Below, piece by piece: positions 7,889 through 17,097 of a stretch of 50,180 nucleotides of DNA. Origin of the DNA: Chitinophaga pinensis (GTDB taxonomy: Bacteria > Bacteroidota > Bacteroidia > Chitinophagales > Chitinophagaceae). The stretch spans positions 1 to 50,180 of the forward strand of contig CAMAQL010000006.1 in the NCBI GenBank assembly GCA_945860605.1, in the 5' to 3' direction. Below the pieces are notes generated by a model. That model worked only from the letters and a program-made list of their open reading frames with translations. It had not been told where the DNA came from and did no database searches. Position numbers and translations under genes: made by a program. Each line of letters begins with the position of its first letter. Position 1 is the first letter of the stretch.

Positions 7889-9178
7889 ATGAGCCAGAAT
7901 AGAAGAAAATTTTTAAGCACTGCATTTTTAACTGCAGGCACATTAGGATTAGGTGGTAAGGTTTTAGCAAATGATTCGGCTGGTAAGTACGATTTCAGTT
8001 TGCCTAAATCAATTGAGGACTTATCGCCAATGAAAGAAGGCGTGGTGCCCATTACAATAGAGGAGCGTAAGCAAAGAATTGCCAAGGCGCAGTCCATTAT
8101 GGAAAAGGAAAAAATAGATGCTATTTTTTTAGAAGGTACTGTGTCTTGTTTTTATTTCACTGGCATGCGATGGGGACAAAGCGAAAGAACTTTTGGTGTA
8201 GTCATTCCAGCAAAAGGATCGATTGCCTATGTCTGTCCAAAGTTCGAAGAAGACAGGGCGATGGAATTATTGAACCCTGTATTTGGTGACGAAGTAAGAT
8301 GTTGGGAAGAACATGAAAGTCCATATGCCTTGATTTTTAATATCATTAAAGACAGAGGAGTAAAGTATAAAAAAATTGGAATGGAAGAACGTGTTCGTTT
8401 TTTCATTGCGGATGGCGTTAAAAAATTAGCGACAGGTTTTGAAATAGTTGATGCAACACCAGTTACAGCTGGTTGTAGAATGTATAAAACAAAAGCAGAA
8501 TTGGCATTGATGCAATATTCAAGTGACATCACTATCAAAGCATATCAAGCAGCTTTTGCAACTATTCGTCTAGATATGTCTCAGTCTGAATTTAGTGGTA
8601 ATATCAGCGCTGCATTTAGAAAGCTAGGTTATACTGGTGGCGCTTCCGTACAAGTAGGTAAGTATTCTGCATTGCCTCACGGCAGTATCACGCCTCAGGT
8701 GATTCGCGAGGGTGATATAGTGATGGTAGATGGTGGAACAAGTGTAGAAGGTTATGCTTCTGATATCACAAGAACGATTGTAGTGGGCAAACCAACTCAA
8801 AGACAAGTTGATGTTTGGAATTTAGAATTAGAAGCACAGAACGCAGCCTTTGCTGCAATTAAAATTGGTGCACCATGTGAAGTGGTAGATGCAGCTGCAA
8901 GAGCAGTGATTGAAAAAGCCGGATTCAAAAGCAACTATAAATTACCAGGGCTGCCGCACAGAACTGGCCACGGTATTGGTCTAGAAGGACACGAGTGGAC
9001 CAATTTTGTAAAAGGAAATAAAACACCTTTAGCTGTTGGTATGTGTTTTAGCAATGAACCAACAATCTCTATTCCTGGTGAATTTGGGATTCGTTTAGAA
9101 GATTGTTTGTACATCGCCGAAGATGGACCACATTATTTCTCGAAACAAAGTATTTCGATTGAACAACCATTTGGATAA
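7889..9178 (+). CDS. Tat-exported M24 metallopeptidase (Xaa-Pro aminopeptidase/creatinase type)
   Basis: Dimetal peptidase of 429 residues, probably a proline-specific aminopeptidase acting outside the cytoplasm. The leader NRRKFLSTAF is a twin-arginine signal followed by a hydrophobic segment and cleavage near VLA. An N-terminal creatinase-like domain (about 50-190) precedes the pita-bread catalytic domain. All five metal ligands are present: Asp281 and Asp292 (VDGGTSVEGYASDITRT), His361 (GHGIGLEGHEW), Glu390 (SNEPTI) and Glu404 (IRLED). Tat export suggests folding with metal in the cytoplasm first. The gene follows the GGT-like gene by 35 bases, and together they could release amino acids from gamma-glutamyl and X-Pro peptides. 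Confidence 0.9.
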   Translation: MSQNRRKFLSTAFLTAGTLGLGGKVLANDSAGKYDFSLPKSIEDLSPMKEGVVPITIEERKQRIAKAQSIMEKEKIDAIFLEGTVSCFYFTGMRWGQSERTFGVVIPAKGSIAYVCPKFEEDRAMELLNPVFGDEVRCWEEHESPYALIFNIIKDRGVKYKKIGMEERVRFFIADGVKKLATGFEIVDATPVTAGCRMYKTKAELALMQYSSDITIKAYQAAFATIRLDMSQSEFSGNISAAFRKLGYTGGASVQVGKYSALPHGSITPQVIREGDIVMVDGGTSVEGYASDITRTIVVGKPTQRQVDVWNLELEAQNAAFAAIKIGAPCEVVDAAARAVIEKAGFKSNYKLPGLPHRTGHGIGLEGHEWTNFVKGNKTPLAVGMCFSNEPTISIPGEFGIRLEDCLYIAEDGPHYFSKQSISIEQPFG

Positions 9179-9224
9179 ATAGGAATAGAATTAACAAAAA
9201 GAATAGCATTGGAATAAGGATGCA

Positions 9225-10376
9225 TTATTGTATTCTGAATAGGATAATAAGCGCACTTGGGGTGGCAGGTCTCGAAGGATTGGTTAAAGCACTTGTTTTA
9301 AATAATTGTGTTTGATTGTGTTTAACACTAAAAAACAATTCTAGATAATCATCCGTTCCAAAGAGGATGATTGCTTGTCCAGAAAAAATATTTTTGACGC
9401 CTACGGCGCCTGTTAAAAATTGCCTAAGGGTATTAGGGTAAGCAGCGCCATTGCGCCTCATCCATACACTCATTTCGTCATTGGCTATTTGCGTATTGCT
9501 TACCTGGAGACTATACTGAACTAGATAGGTCCCCGCTTTTACAACAAGCAGCTTGGTTGGATCTAGGCTGGAGTTAAGCCCAATGGAAACCTGATTTTGA
9601 GCAATCGTGTCTCGCCACTTTACCGCTATGGCTGTATTGACTAATCCCAGTTGCCTTGCTGTATCTGTAAAGGCACCAAAATGCGTTTCAAATGGCAGAA
9701 AGCCTAAACTCAATGCAAGCTCTGAAGCACTAATATCTCCCTTGTTTAATTTTTGATTAATTCTATTGCTTAAGCTCACCGTATCTTTTTTGTCTAATTT
9801 CAGCGCCAAAGCTTGGATGGATGCCTTGCTTAAAATTTTAAGACTATCTGCAACATTATTGACTTTATCTATTTGCAGTGCTAATTTAAAGGCTGTGGTA
9901 TTATTTACGCCAGTGCCTCCCTGGGGAATACTTAAAACACCTTCAACATTTTCCGCTAAGACATGGTCTGCTGAAAAAGCATATGCAGCATATTGAATTT
10001 GCTGTTGTCCAATCCGAATAAATTGTAGATGATTTTCTGGATCAATTTCTACACGCATAAAATAAGTCGCAGCGGTCCAATTGATATTTTCAAATGCACC
10101 AATGGTGATTATTTTAGCAGGCTCTGTAGCGCCAATTAAAATGGTAAACAAACCTAATGGACTAGTCGTAACGGATTTTAATTCTTGATATAAAATCTCT
10201 TCGGCCAATGTATCCTTTAAAATACTAATTCTAATTTGAATTTTTTTATTAGGCATAATTACACCATTGCTTGTTCTAGCTGCTGCCTGAAAAGCAATAC
10301 CCTTTTGGCTTTGACTCAATCCAATTTGACAACAAAGCAACAGTACAACGATTATAATTTGCGTAACAAGTCTCAT
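9225..10376 (-). CDS. Secreted protein with C1q/TNF-like C-terminal domain, unknown function
   Basis: Protein of 383 residues with a signal peptide (MRLVTQIIIV... GLSQS). The start at 10376 overlaps the stop of the upstream gene as ATGA, which fixes it over the in-frame ATG at 10406. Residues about 25-140 resemble the beta-rich module of many Bacteroidota surface proteins, with AFQAAARTSNGVIMPNKKI near the start. Near residue 150 comes IPQGGTGVNN, a GGTG element seen in tail-fibre-like proteins, followed by a helical, charged linker. The last 130 residues (about 255-383) look like a jelly-roll of the C1q/TNF type, with GTYLVQYSLQVSN and IILFGTDDYLELFF. A surface fibre or adhesin is possible. 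No enzyme motif is seen. Confidence 0.6.
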   Translation of the reverse strand: MRLVTQIIIVVLLLCCQIGLSQSQKGIAFQAAARTSNGVIMPNKKIQIRISILKDTLAEEILYQELKSVTTSPLGLFTILIGATEPAKIITIGAFENINWTAATYFMRVEIDPENHLQFIRIGQQQIQYAAYAFSADHVLAENVEGVLSIPQGGTGVNNTTAFKLALQIDKVNNVADSLKILSKASIQALALKLDKKDTVSLSNRINQKLNKGDISASELALSLGFLPFETHFGAFTDTARQLGLVNTAIAVKWRDTIAQNQVSIGLNSSLDPTKLLVVKAGTYLVQYSLQVSNTQIANDEMSVWMRRNGAAYPNTLRQFLTGAVGVKNIFSGQAIILFGTDDYLELFFSVKHNQTQLFKTSALTNPSRPATPSALIILFRIQ

Positions 10377-10930
10377 GGTTTTATGAATTTTATAGTTTTG
10401 ACCCAATAATTCCTGTTAGGATCTAACATCATATATTCAGGTAAATAATACACTTGCATGATATAGATACCACTATTCATTGCATTCATATTGATAGACC
10501 TTCCTGTATAACTGCTTCTATATTTTGTTTGATCACGCACTAAGACTTGCCCCTGCAGATTAAAAATTTTAAATCCAAATAAAATTAGATCGGGCTCTTT
10601 TGAAAAAAGTACAATAGCATCTCCGGGAAATATATTTTTTATTTCGATACTGGGATTGTATTTTTTCCAAATCATATCGTCTGCAAAACGATGGATGGTT
10701 GGTTGTAAAAAACCGGCGCTAAATAAATAGGCATTCGAATGCTCGAGTGTCATGGCGGTCAGTCCTATATCAAGCCGCCAGTCCATCTGTAAGCCATCCA
10801 CATTCGTAGGTACATAATAATCCCCAGCAAGACTAAGGGATTGAAAAGGCAATTGTTGTCCATACAATTGCACAATAAACAATTGCAAGACTATAAGGAA
10901 GTAAAAAGAAATTGACTTAAAGTGACGCAT
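10373..10930 (-). CDS. Exported protein with T9SS-like C-terminal domain
   Basis: Protein of 185 residues with an N-terminal hydrophobic signal (about 5-24, cleavage near LYG). The middle region has no recognisable motif. The C-terminal 80 residues (FKIFNLQGQVLV, INMNAMNSGIYIMQVYY, KTIKFIK) have the pattern of a type IX secretion sorting or gliding-associated domain: a strand, a turn with G.V., NSGIY and a closing KxIK. The domain would send the protein to the surface. It overlaps the next gene by four bases (ATGA), so the two are translationally coupled and probably act together. The function is unknown. Confidence 0.6.
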   Translation of the reverse strand: MRHFKSISFYFLIVLQLFIVQLYGQQLPFQSLSLAGDYYVPTNVDGLQMDWRLDIGLTAMTLEHSNAYLFSAGFLQPTIHRFADDMIWKKYNPSIEIKNIFPGDAIVLFSKEPDLILFGFKIFNLQGQVLVRDQTKYRSSYTGRSINMNAMNSGIYIMQVYYLPEYMMLDPNRNYWVKTIKFIKP

Positions 10931-11088
10931 TGGTTAAACCTAGTCAATCTTGATACTTATTTTTTGAGTATTTATACCTTTCAGTGTCAGGGCCGAAAAA
11001 TTTCTATACTATTGACTTTAAAAGCATATTAAATTGAGGATTTGCTAAAAACTATTATCTTTATCCTGCGAACCTTAATAAGACCCAT

Positions 11089-11523
11089 ATGAAATATAAT
11101 TGCTTGATTTTAGTTTTATGTATTGGCTTTTTTGCTTGTAGCAAAGGAGGAGACAGTCCTGCACCTACTCCACCGCCACCTGTTGTGGTGGTAGAACCAA
11201 GTTTAACTGCTGCAGGCGGGGTGGTCATTGATATTGACCCGGGGACTAACAATATTTATGCAGTAGTAGGTACTTCACAAAGAATTGAAGTTAAGCTAGC
11301 TGCAATACCTGTTAGCGGTGTCACTATTGACACTAAACTGATTAAAGTTTCAGACAATACAACTGCATTTGCAACTGGCCCATTGAGCTCTACCAGCCTG
11401 ACGAATCCGCTGACTGTAACTGGTTTAGTACCTGGAGTATTGTACAATCTTTCGGTTGTAGTGACATCTAAAACTACCCCATCAAACACGAAAACAGTTG
11501 AATTCAAAATGGCTGCAAAATAA
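11089..11523 (+). CDS. Small surface lipoprotein with proline linker and Ig/Fn3-like domain
   Basis: Protein of 144 residues. The leader ends in IGFFAC, a lipobox with Cys17, so the mature protein should be lipid-anchored. A proline-rich linker with a run of valines covers about residues 25-37. The remainder (about 40-144) is beta-rich, with regular strand patterns such as TNPLTVTGLVPGVLYNLSVVV, like one Fn3 or bacterial Ig domain. No catalytic motif is seen. A strong terminator follows, so the transcript is probably monocistronic. A role in surface binding is a guess. Confidence 0.65.
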   Translation: MKYNCLILVLCIGFFACSKGGDSPAPTPPPPVVVVEPSLTAAGGVVIDIDPGTNNIYAVVGTSQRIEVKLAAIPVSGVTIDTKLIKVSDNTTAFATGPLSSTSLTNPLTVTGLVPGVLYNLSVVVTSKTTPSNTKTVEFKMAAK

Positions 11524-11544
11524 TTCAGCCACTTATAAAATATA

Positions 11545-11578
11545 GATCCCTTATCTTTTTAGATAGGGGATTTTTTTT
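11545..11578 (+). terminator. Intrinsic terminator after the lipoprotein gene
   Basis: GATCCCTTATCT and AGATAGGGGA form a stem (one G-U pair) with a short T loop, followed by eight T residues at 11571-11578. It lies 21 bases after the lipoprotein stop. Confidence 0.85.
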
Positions 11579-11625
11579 GTACCTTAAGTCTTGAAATATA
11601 TTGTATCACTACTTTAAAATTTACT

Positions 11626-13242
11626 ATGCCAATTCAATTTATTAAACGCATTGTAGTATGTGTTTGTTTACTAAGTTTTTCTATGCCCATTTTTGCGCAA
11701 AAAAAATACACTGAAAAAGATTTAGCTGCATTAAAGCAAACCCTTATGCAGTCTGTTGCTGGTAAGTCTAAGGACGTACAAGTGATGGTAGATCAGATTT
11801 TTAGTTTTGCCGAATTAGGATTTCAAGAAGTTGAAACTTCTAAATACATCACATCTGTATTGACAAAAAATGGGTTTACTGTAGAAAATGGTATTGCAAA
11901 TATACCCACTGCTTGGATGGCCAAGTGGGGATCTGGTTCGCCAGTGATTGCATTAGGTAGTGATGTGGATTGTATTCCTAAAGCCTCTCAAAAACCAGGC
12001 GTAGCTTACAAAGCACCGATTGTTGAAGGCGCACCTGGTCATGGTGAAGGACATAATTCTGGACAAGCTGTGATCATTTACGCAGCCATTGCAATGAAAG
12101 AATTAATGGAGCGTGAAAAATTACCAGGCACTATTTTAATTTGGCCAGGTATTGCCGAAGAATTAGTTGGAACAAAAGCATGGTATGTGCGCGATGGTTA
12201 TTTTAAAGATGTGGACGCTTGTATTTTCACGCACGTGAGTGGTGATTTTACTTCTAGTTATGGAGATAATGGAGGCAATGGTTTAGTAAGTGTGCGTTTT
12301 GATTTTGAAGGAGAAGCCGCACATGCTGCTGGTCAGCCATGGAGAGCAAAAAGCGCATTAGACGCAGTAGAATTAATGAATGTGGGATGGAATTTTAAAA
12401 GAGAACATCTGAAGCCAACCAACAGATCGCACTATGTGATTGTAGATGGAGGTGACCAGCCCAATGTGGTTCCAAGTAAAGCAAGTGTGTGGTACTATTT
12501 TAGAGAACGTACCTATGAGGATATTAAAATGAACTATGAATCAGGTATCAAAATTGCAGAAGGTGCTGCGATGATGACGAATACAAAAATGACGCATCAA
12601 ATGTTAGGTACTGCATGGCCTGGTCATTTTAACAAACCGCTTGCAGAAGCCATGTTTGCGAATATTAAAAAAGTAGGCATGCCTACTTGGGATGAAAAAG
12701 ACATTGCATTGGCAAAAGGAGTGCAAGTCTTGGTAGAAGCGCCAAAGAAAGACCAACAAGGCAATCCAATTGATGGATTAAAATCTACAATTGATACTTT
12801 AAAAGGCTCTGTTGCATTTTCTTGGGGTGGAGGTTCAGATGATATTGCAGACATCTCATGGAACTTGCCAACGATTGTATTAAGGTATCCAGCAAATATT
12901 CCTGGCACAAAAGGACACCATTGGGCAGACGCCATTGCAATGGCGACACCTATTGCACACAAGGGATCATTAGTGGGGGCAGAAGCGACAGCCATGACTT
13001 TATTAGACTTGTTTACCAAACCTAGTTTAGTAGCCGACGCTAAAAAGTATTTTAAGGAAGTACAAACAAAAGAAGTTCAATACATTCCTTTCATTACTAA
13101 AAACGATCCTCCTGCCATTCATTTGAATAAAGAAATACAAGGCGCATATAGAAGCCAACTTGAAAAGTTCTATTACGATCCAAGTAAGTATGGAACCTAT
13201 TTAGAGCAATTGGGTATTAGTTATCCAACTTTAAAGCAATAA
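11626..13242 (+). CDS. Exported M20-family amidohydrolase, AbgB-like
   Basis: Zinc amidohydrolase of 538 residues with a signal peptide (about 1-24, cleavage after FAQ). The N-terminal catalytic half has LGSDVDCIP, GHGEGHN and PGIAEELVG, which supply the metal ligands and general base of the M20 fold. The lid or dimerisation domain includes FEGEAAHAAGQPW, typical of the AbgB / aminobenzoyl-glutamate hydrolase branch. The C-terminal half returns to the catalytic domain with GHHWADAIA. Family members cleave p-aminobenzoyl-glutamate or other N-acyl amino acids and dipeptides. An exported form fits the surrounding scavenging genes. A hairpin terminator follows immediately. Confidence 0.85.
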   Translation: MPIQFIKRIVVCVCLLSFSMPIFAQKKYTEKDLAALKQTLMQSVAGKSKDVQVMVDQIFSFAELGFQEVETSKYITSVLTKNGFTVENGIANIPTAWMAKWGSGSPVIALGSDVDCIPKASQKPGVAYKAPIVEGAPGHGEGHNSGQAVIIYAAIAMKELMEREKLPGTILIWPGIAEELVGTKAWYVRDGYFKDVDACIFTHVSGDFTSSYGDNGGNGLVSVRFDFEGEAAHAAGQPWRAKSALDAVELMNVGWNFKREHLKPTNRSHYVIVDGGDQPNVVPSKASVWYYFRERTYEDIKMNYESGIKIAEGAAMMTNTKMTHQMLGTAWPGHFNKPLAEAMFANIKKVGMPTWDEKDIALAKGVQVLVEAPKKDQQGNPIDGLKSTIDTLKGSVAFSWGGGSDDIADISWNLPTIVLRYPANIPGTKGHHWADAIAMATPIAHKGSLVGAEATAMTLLDLFTKPSLVADAKKYFKEVQTKEVQYIPFITKNDPPAIHLNKEIQGAYRSQLEKFYYDPSKYGTYLEQLGISYPTLKQ

Positions 13243-13252
13243 AAAGACATTA

Positions 13253-13285
13253 AAAGGCGGTATTTCTATACCGCCTTTCTTTTTC
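13253..13285 (+). terminator. Intrinsic terminator after the M20 gene
   Basis: AAAGGCGGTAT (13253-13263), a 4-base loop TTCT and ATACCGCCTTT (13268-13278) form a perfect 11-bp stem, followed by CTTTTT. It starts 11 bases past the stop codon. Confidence 0.9.
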
Positions 13286-13348
13286 CTGCCATCTACAAGG
13301 ATTTATTTAGTAAATTAGATTCCTATTAAAATTTAAATTTTGCCAGCT

Positions 13349-15307
13349 ATGAAAAAGCAAATCTTATTCCCACTAATTTTCGGTTTTATGTCCACTTTGG
13401 CAATTGCTCAAGTGCCTAATGATGTGTATCGTATGGAAGCAGTTTCAAGACCTAAAATTTCCCCAGAAGGCAGTTGGATTTTATATAGTCAATCTAAAAT
13501 TGATGCTGCAAAAGACAGGTCAGTGTCCAAATTATATATGATGTCGTCTGACGGCAAAGAGACCATCACATTAACAGAACAAACAAAAGGCGTTGGCAAT
13601 TACCAATGGAGCCCTGATGGGAGATACATTTCTTTTTTAACAAAAGGAAAAGATGAGGACAATGGTTCTCAAGTATTTTTAATGGATCGTCGTGGTGGAG
13701 AAGGCGTTCAACTAACGAATATCAAAGGAGAAATCAATGATTATATTTGGTTTAATAGCGGTAAAAAAATGATTGTAGTTGTGAAAGATTATAACTACGC
13801 GGATACAGCAAAGTCTAAAATTAGAACACCTTATGAAATGACTAGGTATAAATTCAAACAAGATAATGAGGGTTATTTAGACAATCGTAAAACACATATC
13901 TATTTATTTGATTTAGCAACAAAAAAATTAGACACTTTAACAAGTGGAAATTACAATGAGGGGGATGTGGCAATTAGTCCAGACGATTCAATGATTACCT
14001 ATGTGAGCAATGTTTCTGAAAATCCTGATAAGAACTCTAATAGCGATTTATTTTTATTAAACCTTACAAAAGGTGCAACACCATTGCAGTTCACCAAATT
14101 TAAAGGCGCTAACACGAGTCCAGTATTTAGCCCAGATAATTTTAAAATTGCATTTTTACAATCTAGTTCAGAAAGAAATTTCGACATGTATGACATTTCA
14201 CAATTAGGTATTTATGATCTTAAATCAAAAGCCTTATCAATTGTTTCAAAAAATTATGATCGTTCATTCTCTTCTATTGCTTGGTCCAAAGATGGTCAGT
14301 CCATCTTGTCTTTAATTGAAGATGATAGAAAACAAAATTTGATACAATTTAATATTCAAACACAAAAGTCAGAACAATTAACCAATGAAATGGGGGTGTA
14401 TAATTCAATGGATATGAATGACAAGGGAGATATGGTTTTATTATTTGCTAATTTAGCAACACCGAATGAAATTTATACCTATCAAAATAAAACGACTAAA
14501 AGACTAACACATTTGCAAGATGCTTTTGTAGCAAGTTTAAAAAAAGGATACCACAAAGGATTTCAATCTACTTCATCTGATGGAACAATCGTTTCAAGCA
14601 TTTTACATTTACCAGACAGCGGAGCAAAAAATTTACCATTGATTTTATTTATTCATGGAGGTCCTGTAGCACAAGATGATTTTGCATTTGATATGACTAG
14701 TCGTATTTATGCTAATGCAGGTTATGCTGTAGCAACAGTTAATTATAGAGGAAGTAGCGGAAGAGGTGTGGCATTTACAAGTGCGATTTATGCAGATTGG
14801 GGTAACAAGGAAGTGAAAGACATTGTTGGTGCTGCAGACTATTTAATTAAGGAAGGGATTGCGGATCCAAATAGACTTGGAATTGCAGGTTGGAGCTATG
14901 GCGGCATCTTAACAAATTACACGATAGCAACTGATAAGCGTTTTAAAGCTGGGGTAAGTGGTGCAGGAAGTTCGCTCATGATGTCGGTGTATGGATCAGA
15001 TCAATACATTTCGCAGTATGAAGATGAATTAGGCAAGCCTTGGGAGAATCCAAAGAAATGGGAGGCTTTGTCTTATCCATTCTATAAAGTAAAGGAGATT
15101 AAAGCACCTGTTTTATTCATGGCAAGTCAAGCAGATTTTAATGTACCTGTGATTGGCGCTGAACAAATGTATCAAGCATTTAAATCAGAAGGGATTCCTA
15201 CTGAATTGATTATCTACCCAAATCAAAACCATGGCATACGCGTGCCAAGTTATATCGTGCATCGACATAACGCACATATCAATTGGTTTAACAAGTATTT
15301 AAAATGA
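13349..15307 (+). CDS. Exported S9-family prolyl oligopeptidase
   Basis: Serine peptidase of 652 residues with a signal peptide (MKKQILFPLI, cleavage near IAQ). The ATG at 13349 is preferred over an in-frame TTG nine bases earlier. The first 400 residues form a beta-propeller with repeated WSPDG/SPDD blades (PD40-like). The alpha/beta-hydrolase domain follows, with nucleophile Ser516 in GWSYGG, Asp596 in SQADFNVP and His628 in NQNHGIR. These give a complete triad. The fold favours cleavage of short peptides that enter through the propeller. It overlaps the following membrane protein gene by four bases (ATGA), so the two are translationally coupled. Confidence 0.92.
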   Translation: MKKQILFPLIFGFMSTLAIAQVPNDVYRMEAVSRPKISPEGSWILYSQSKIDAAKDRSVSKLYMMSSDGKETITLTEQTKGVGNYQWSPDGRYISFLTKGKDEDNGSQVFLMDRRGGEGVQLTNIKGEINDYIWFNSGKKMIVVVKDYNYADTAKSKIRTPYEMTRYKFKQDNEGYLDNRKTHIYLFDLATKKLDTLTSGNYNEGDVAISPDDSMITYVSNVSENPDKNSNSDLFLLNLTKGATPLQFTKFKGANTSPVFSPDNFKIAFLQSSSERNFDMYDISQLGIYDLKSKALSIVSKNYDRSFSSIAWSKDGQSILSLIEDDRKQNLIQFNIQTQKSEQLTNEMGVYNSMDMNDKGDMVLLFANLATPNEIYTYQNKTTKRLTHLQDAFVASLKKGYHKGFQSTSSDGTIVSSILHLPDSGAKNLPLILFIHGGPVAQDDFAFDMTSRIYANAGYAVATVNYRGSSGRGVAFTSAIYADWGNKEVKDIVGAADYLIKEGIADPNRLGIAGWSYGGILTNYTIATDKRFKAGVSGAGSSLMMSVYGSDQYISQYEDELGKPWENPKKWEALSYPFYKVKEIKAPVLFMASQADFNVPVIGAEQMYQAFKSEGIPTELIIYPNQNHGIRVPSYIVHRHNAHINWFNKYLK

Positions 15308-16083
15308 AAATAATCGGCACCTGGGTCTTATTTTTAGGTGTGATTGCAGTGAATGCCCTGGCCAATATTTTACCCATTAATGGATATAATACTGGCCAGA
15401 TTTCTGCATTCTATCCAAATACATTTGTGCCAGCTGGATTTACTTTTTCTATTTGGGGGGTCATTTATTTATTGTTATTATTTTATACAATTGGCTTTAC
15501 TTATTATACGCTGAAACAAGAACAATATCCCAAAGCGTTTGCTTTGATTGAGTGTATCAATATTTATTTTTTACTGACTTGCGTATTTAATATGTCTTGG
15601 ATAGTTGCTTGGCATTATTTACAAATTGAATTATCATTGGTGATTATGTTATTATTTTTAATCACACTCATGCAACTGTTTTTGAAAAGTAGTACGATGG
15701 TGCATGATCTAACTTTAACTCAAAAATTTATTTTACAAACGCCATTTATAGTTTACTTCGGCTGGATCTCTGTAGCCACCATCGCCAATAGTACAGCCTT
15801 GCTTGTTGCATATAAATGGAATGGATTTGGAATGACCCCAGTTTATTGGAGTGCAGCCATGATTTTGATTGCAATTGTACTTGCAGCATTGATGTTAAAA
15901 AAATTCAAAGCAGTTCCATTTGCTTTAGTCGTTACATGGGCTTTATGGGGTATCTATAATGCACAAGGTTCTGCAGCACCTATACTTGCCAATATAACCT
16001 CCGTTGGAATTAAAATTTTATGTACAGCCTCCTTGATAACCTTTTTAATAGCAAGAGGAAAACTAAAATGGCTTAAACAATAA
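15304..16083 (+). CDS. TspO/MBR-like (tryptophan-rich sensory) membrane protein
   Basis: Integral membrane protein of 259 residues with about seven or eight hydrophobic segments. The segment PAGFTFSIWGVIYLLL at about 43-58 matches the TspO signature PxxxFxxxWxxxY, and WALWGIYNAQG at about 210-220 is a second Trp-rich helix. Classical TspO is about 160 residues with five helices. This longer form is common in Bacteroidota and is usually annotated as a tryptophan-rich sensory protein. TspO proteins bind porphyrins and related ligands, and the ligand here is unknown. It overlaps the S9 peptidase gene by ATGA. It ends convergently with the cytochrome gene, six bases away. Confidence 0.6.
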   Translation: MKIIGTWVLFLGVIAVNALANILPINGYNTGQISAFYPNTFVPAGFTFSIWGVIYLLLLFYTIGFTYYTLKQEQYPKAFALIECINIYFLLTCVFNMSWIVAWHYLQIELSLVIMLLFLITLMQLFLKSSTMVHDLTLTQKFILQTPFIVYFGWISVATIANSTALLVAYKWNGFGMTPVYWSAAMILIAIVLAALMLKKFKAVPFALVVTWALWGIYNAQGSAAPILANITSVGIKILCTASLITFLIARGKLKWLKQ

Positions 16084-16089
16084 AATCAA

Positions 16090-17064
16090 TTATCGATTAT
16101 AGAATTTTTGAATTGGTTTGAATGGTCCGTATTTATGCTGACTTTCAGAAAAAGAATCAGCATATGGTCCAAATGGAAAGTCAAGTGGTTTTTTTTCAAA
16201 TTTTGGCCAGTCTTTTGACTGATCTTTATGTGGTCTTGATTGGCTATTCACATATGCTGCAACATCCCAAGATTCCGCTTCTGTTAAAGTAGGATTTTCA
16301 TGAGAAGTCAATAAGTTAGGCATATTGTTTTTTACATAACCTGCAAAATTACTTATCCTATATAAACCTGCGCCATCATTATAACTATGTGATCCCCATA
16401 AAGGAGGATAAGTATATTCTAATGCATCTGCGGCTAATTGCCCTTCTCCATTTGCACCATGACAAGTTTGACATTGAGCTGTATAAACAATTTGTCCTTT
16501 TTTAGGATCTGCTGCACGATCTAAATAGGGTAATTTTTCTATTCCAGAGCCATGTGGTTTACCTCCTTTTTCAACGTCTTGCCCTAGCCATTTGATATAA
16601 GCATAGATCGCCTTGAATTCTCTGCTAGTGCTATCTACTGCTATACCATTCAAGCTTCGCTCCATACAATCTGCAACACGTTTATAGATTGTTTCTATTT
16701 GGCCACTTCGGTCTCTAAATTTTGGATAGGTAGAAAAAACGGCCGCATAATTATTACCCCATGCTTTTGCACCAGCTTGTAAATGACAGTTTTGACAATT
16801 CATTCCATTAGTGATTTGTGCTACCGATCCTTTAGGACCTAAATACTTAGAAGTATGCGCAATTAAATCCTGTCCATAGATAATGAGTGCACGTTCTTCT
16901 CCTAAATTAGCATTGTCTATATAAAGACTCGGTCCAACCCATGTACTATCAGTTGAAGCAATATTTCCATCCATCTTGAAATAATCTCCAGCTATAAAAC
17001 CTACTAAAAAATAGATCAGAATCATTGATAAGATGCCCATGATCACTAGGTATTGTTTCTTCAT
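16090..17064 (-). CDS. tsdA: Dihaem c-type cytochrome, thiosulfate dehydrogenase TsdA type
   Basis: Protein of 324 residues with an N-terminal membrane or signal segment (about 7-25), predicted to sit outside the cytoplasm. Two haem-binding sites are present, CQNCH (Cys90, Cys93, His94) and CQTCH (Cys198, Cys201, His202). Between them, ADCMERSLNG carries Cys133 in the context DCxERSxNG. In TsdA this cysteine is the unusual axial ligand of the active-site haem. NNMPN (Met248) can serve the second haem. TsdA joins two thiosulfates to tetrathionate and passes electrons to the respiratory chain, or runs in reverse. The gene lies 33 bases after the TauE exporter gene, next to other sulfur genes. 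A close relative of unknown substrate cannot be excluded. Confidence 0.82.
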   Translation of the reverse strand: MKKQYLVIMGILSMILIYFLVGFIAGDYFKMDGNIASTDSTWVGPSLYIDNANLGEERALIIYGQDLIAHTSKYLGPKGSVAQITNGMNCQNCHLQAGAKAWGNNYAAVFSTYPKFRDRSGQIETIYKRVADCMERSLNGIAVDSTSREFKAIYAYIKWLGQDVEKGGKPHGSGIEKLPYLDRAADPKKGQIVYTAQCQTCHGANGEGQLAADALEYTYPPLWGSHSYNDGAGLYRISNFAGYVKNNMPNLLTSHENPTLTEAESWDVAAYVNSQSRPHKDQSKDWPKFEKKPLDFPFGPYADSFSESQHKYGPFKPIQKFYNR

Positions 17065-17097
17065 GACAGATTTTCTTAAAACAGAGATTCAATAAAT

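Noticed and set aside
12624..13019. Open frame of 131 codons on the minus strand inside the M20 gene
   Set aside because: No domain or signal is visible and the plus-strand gene carries its family motifs throughout this stretch.
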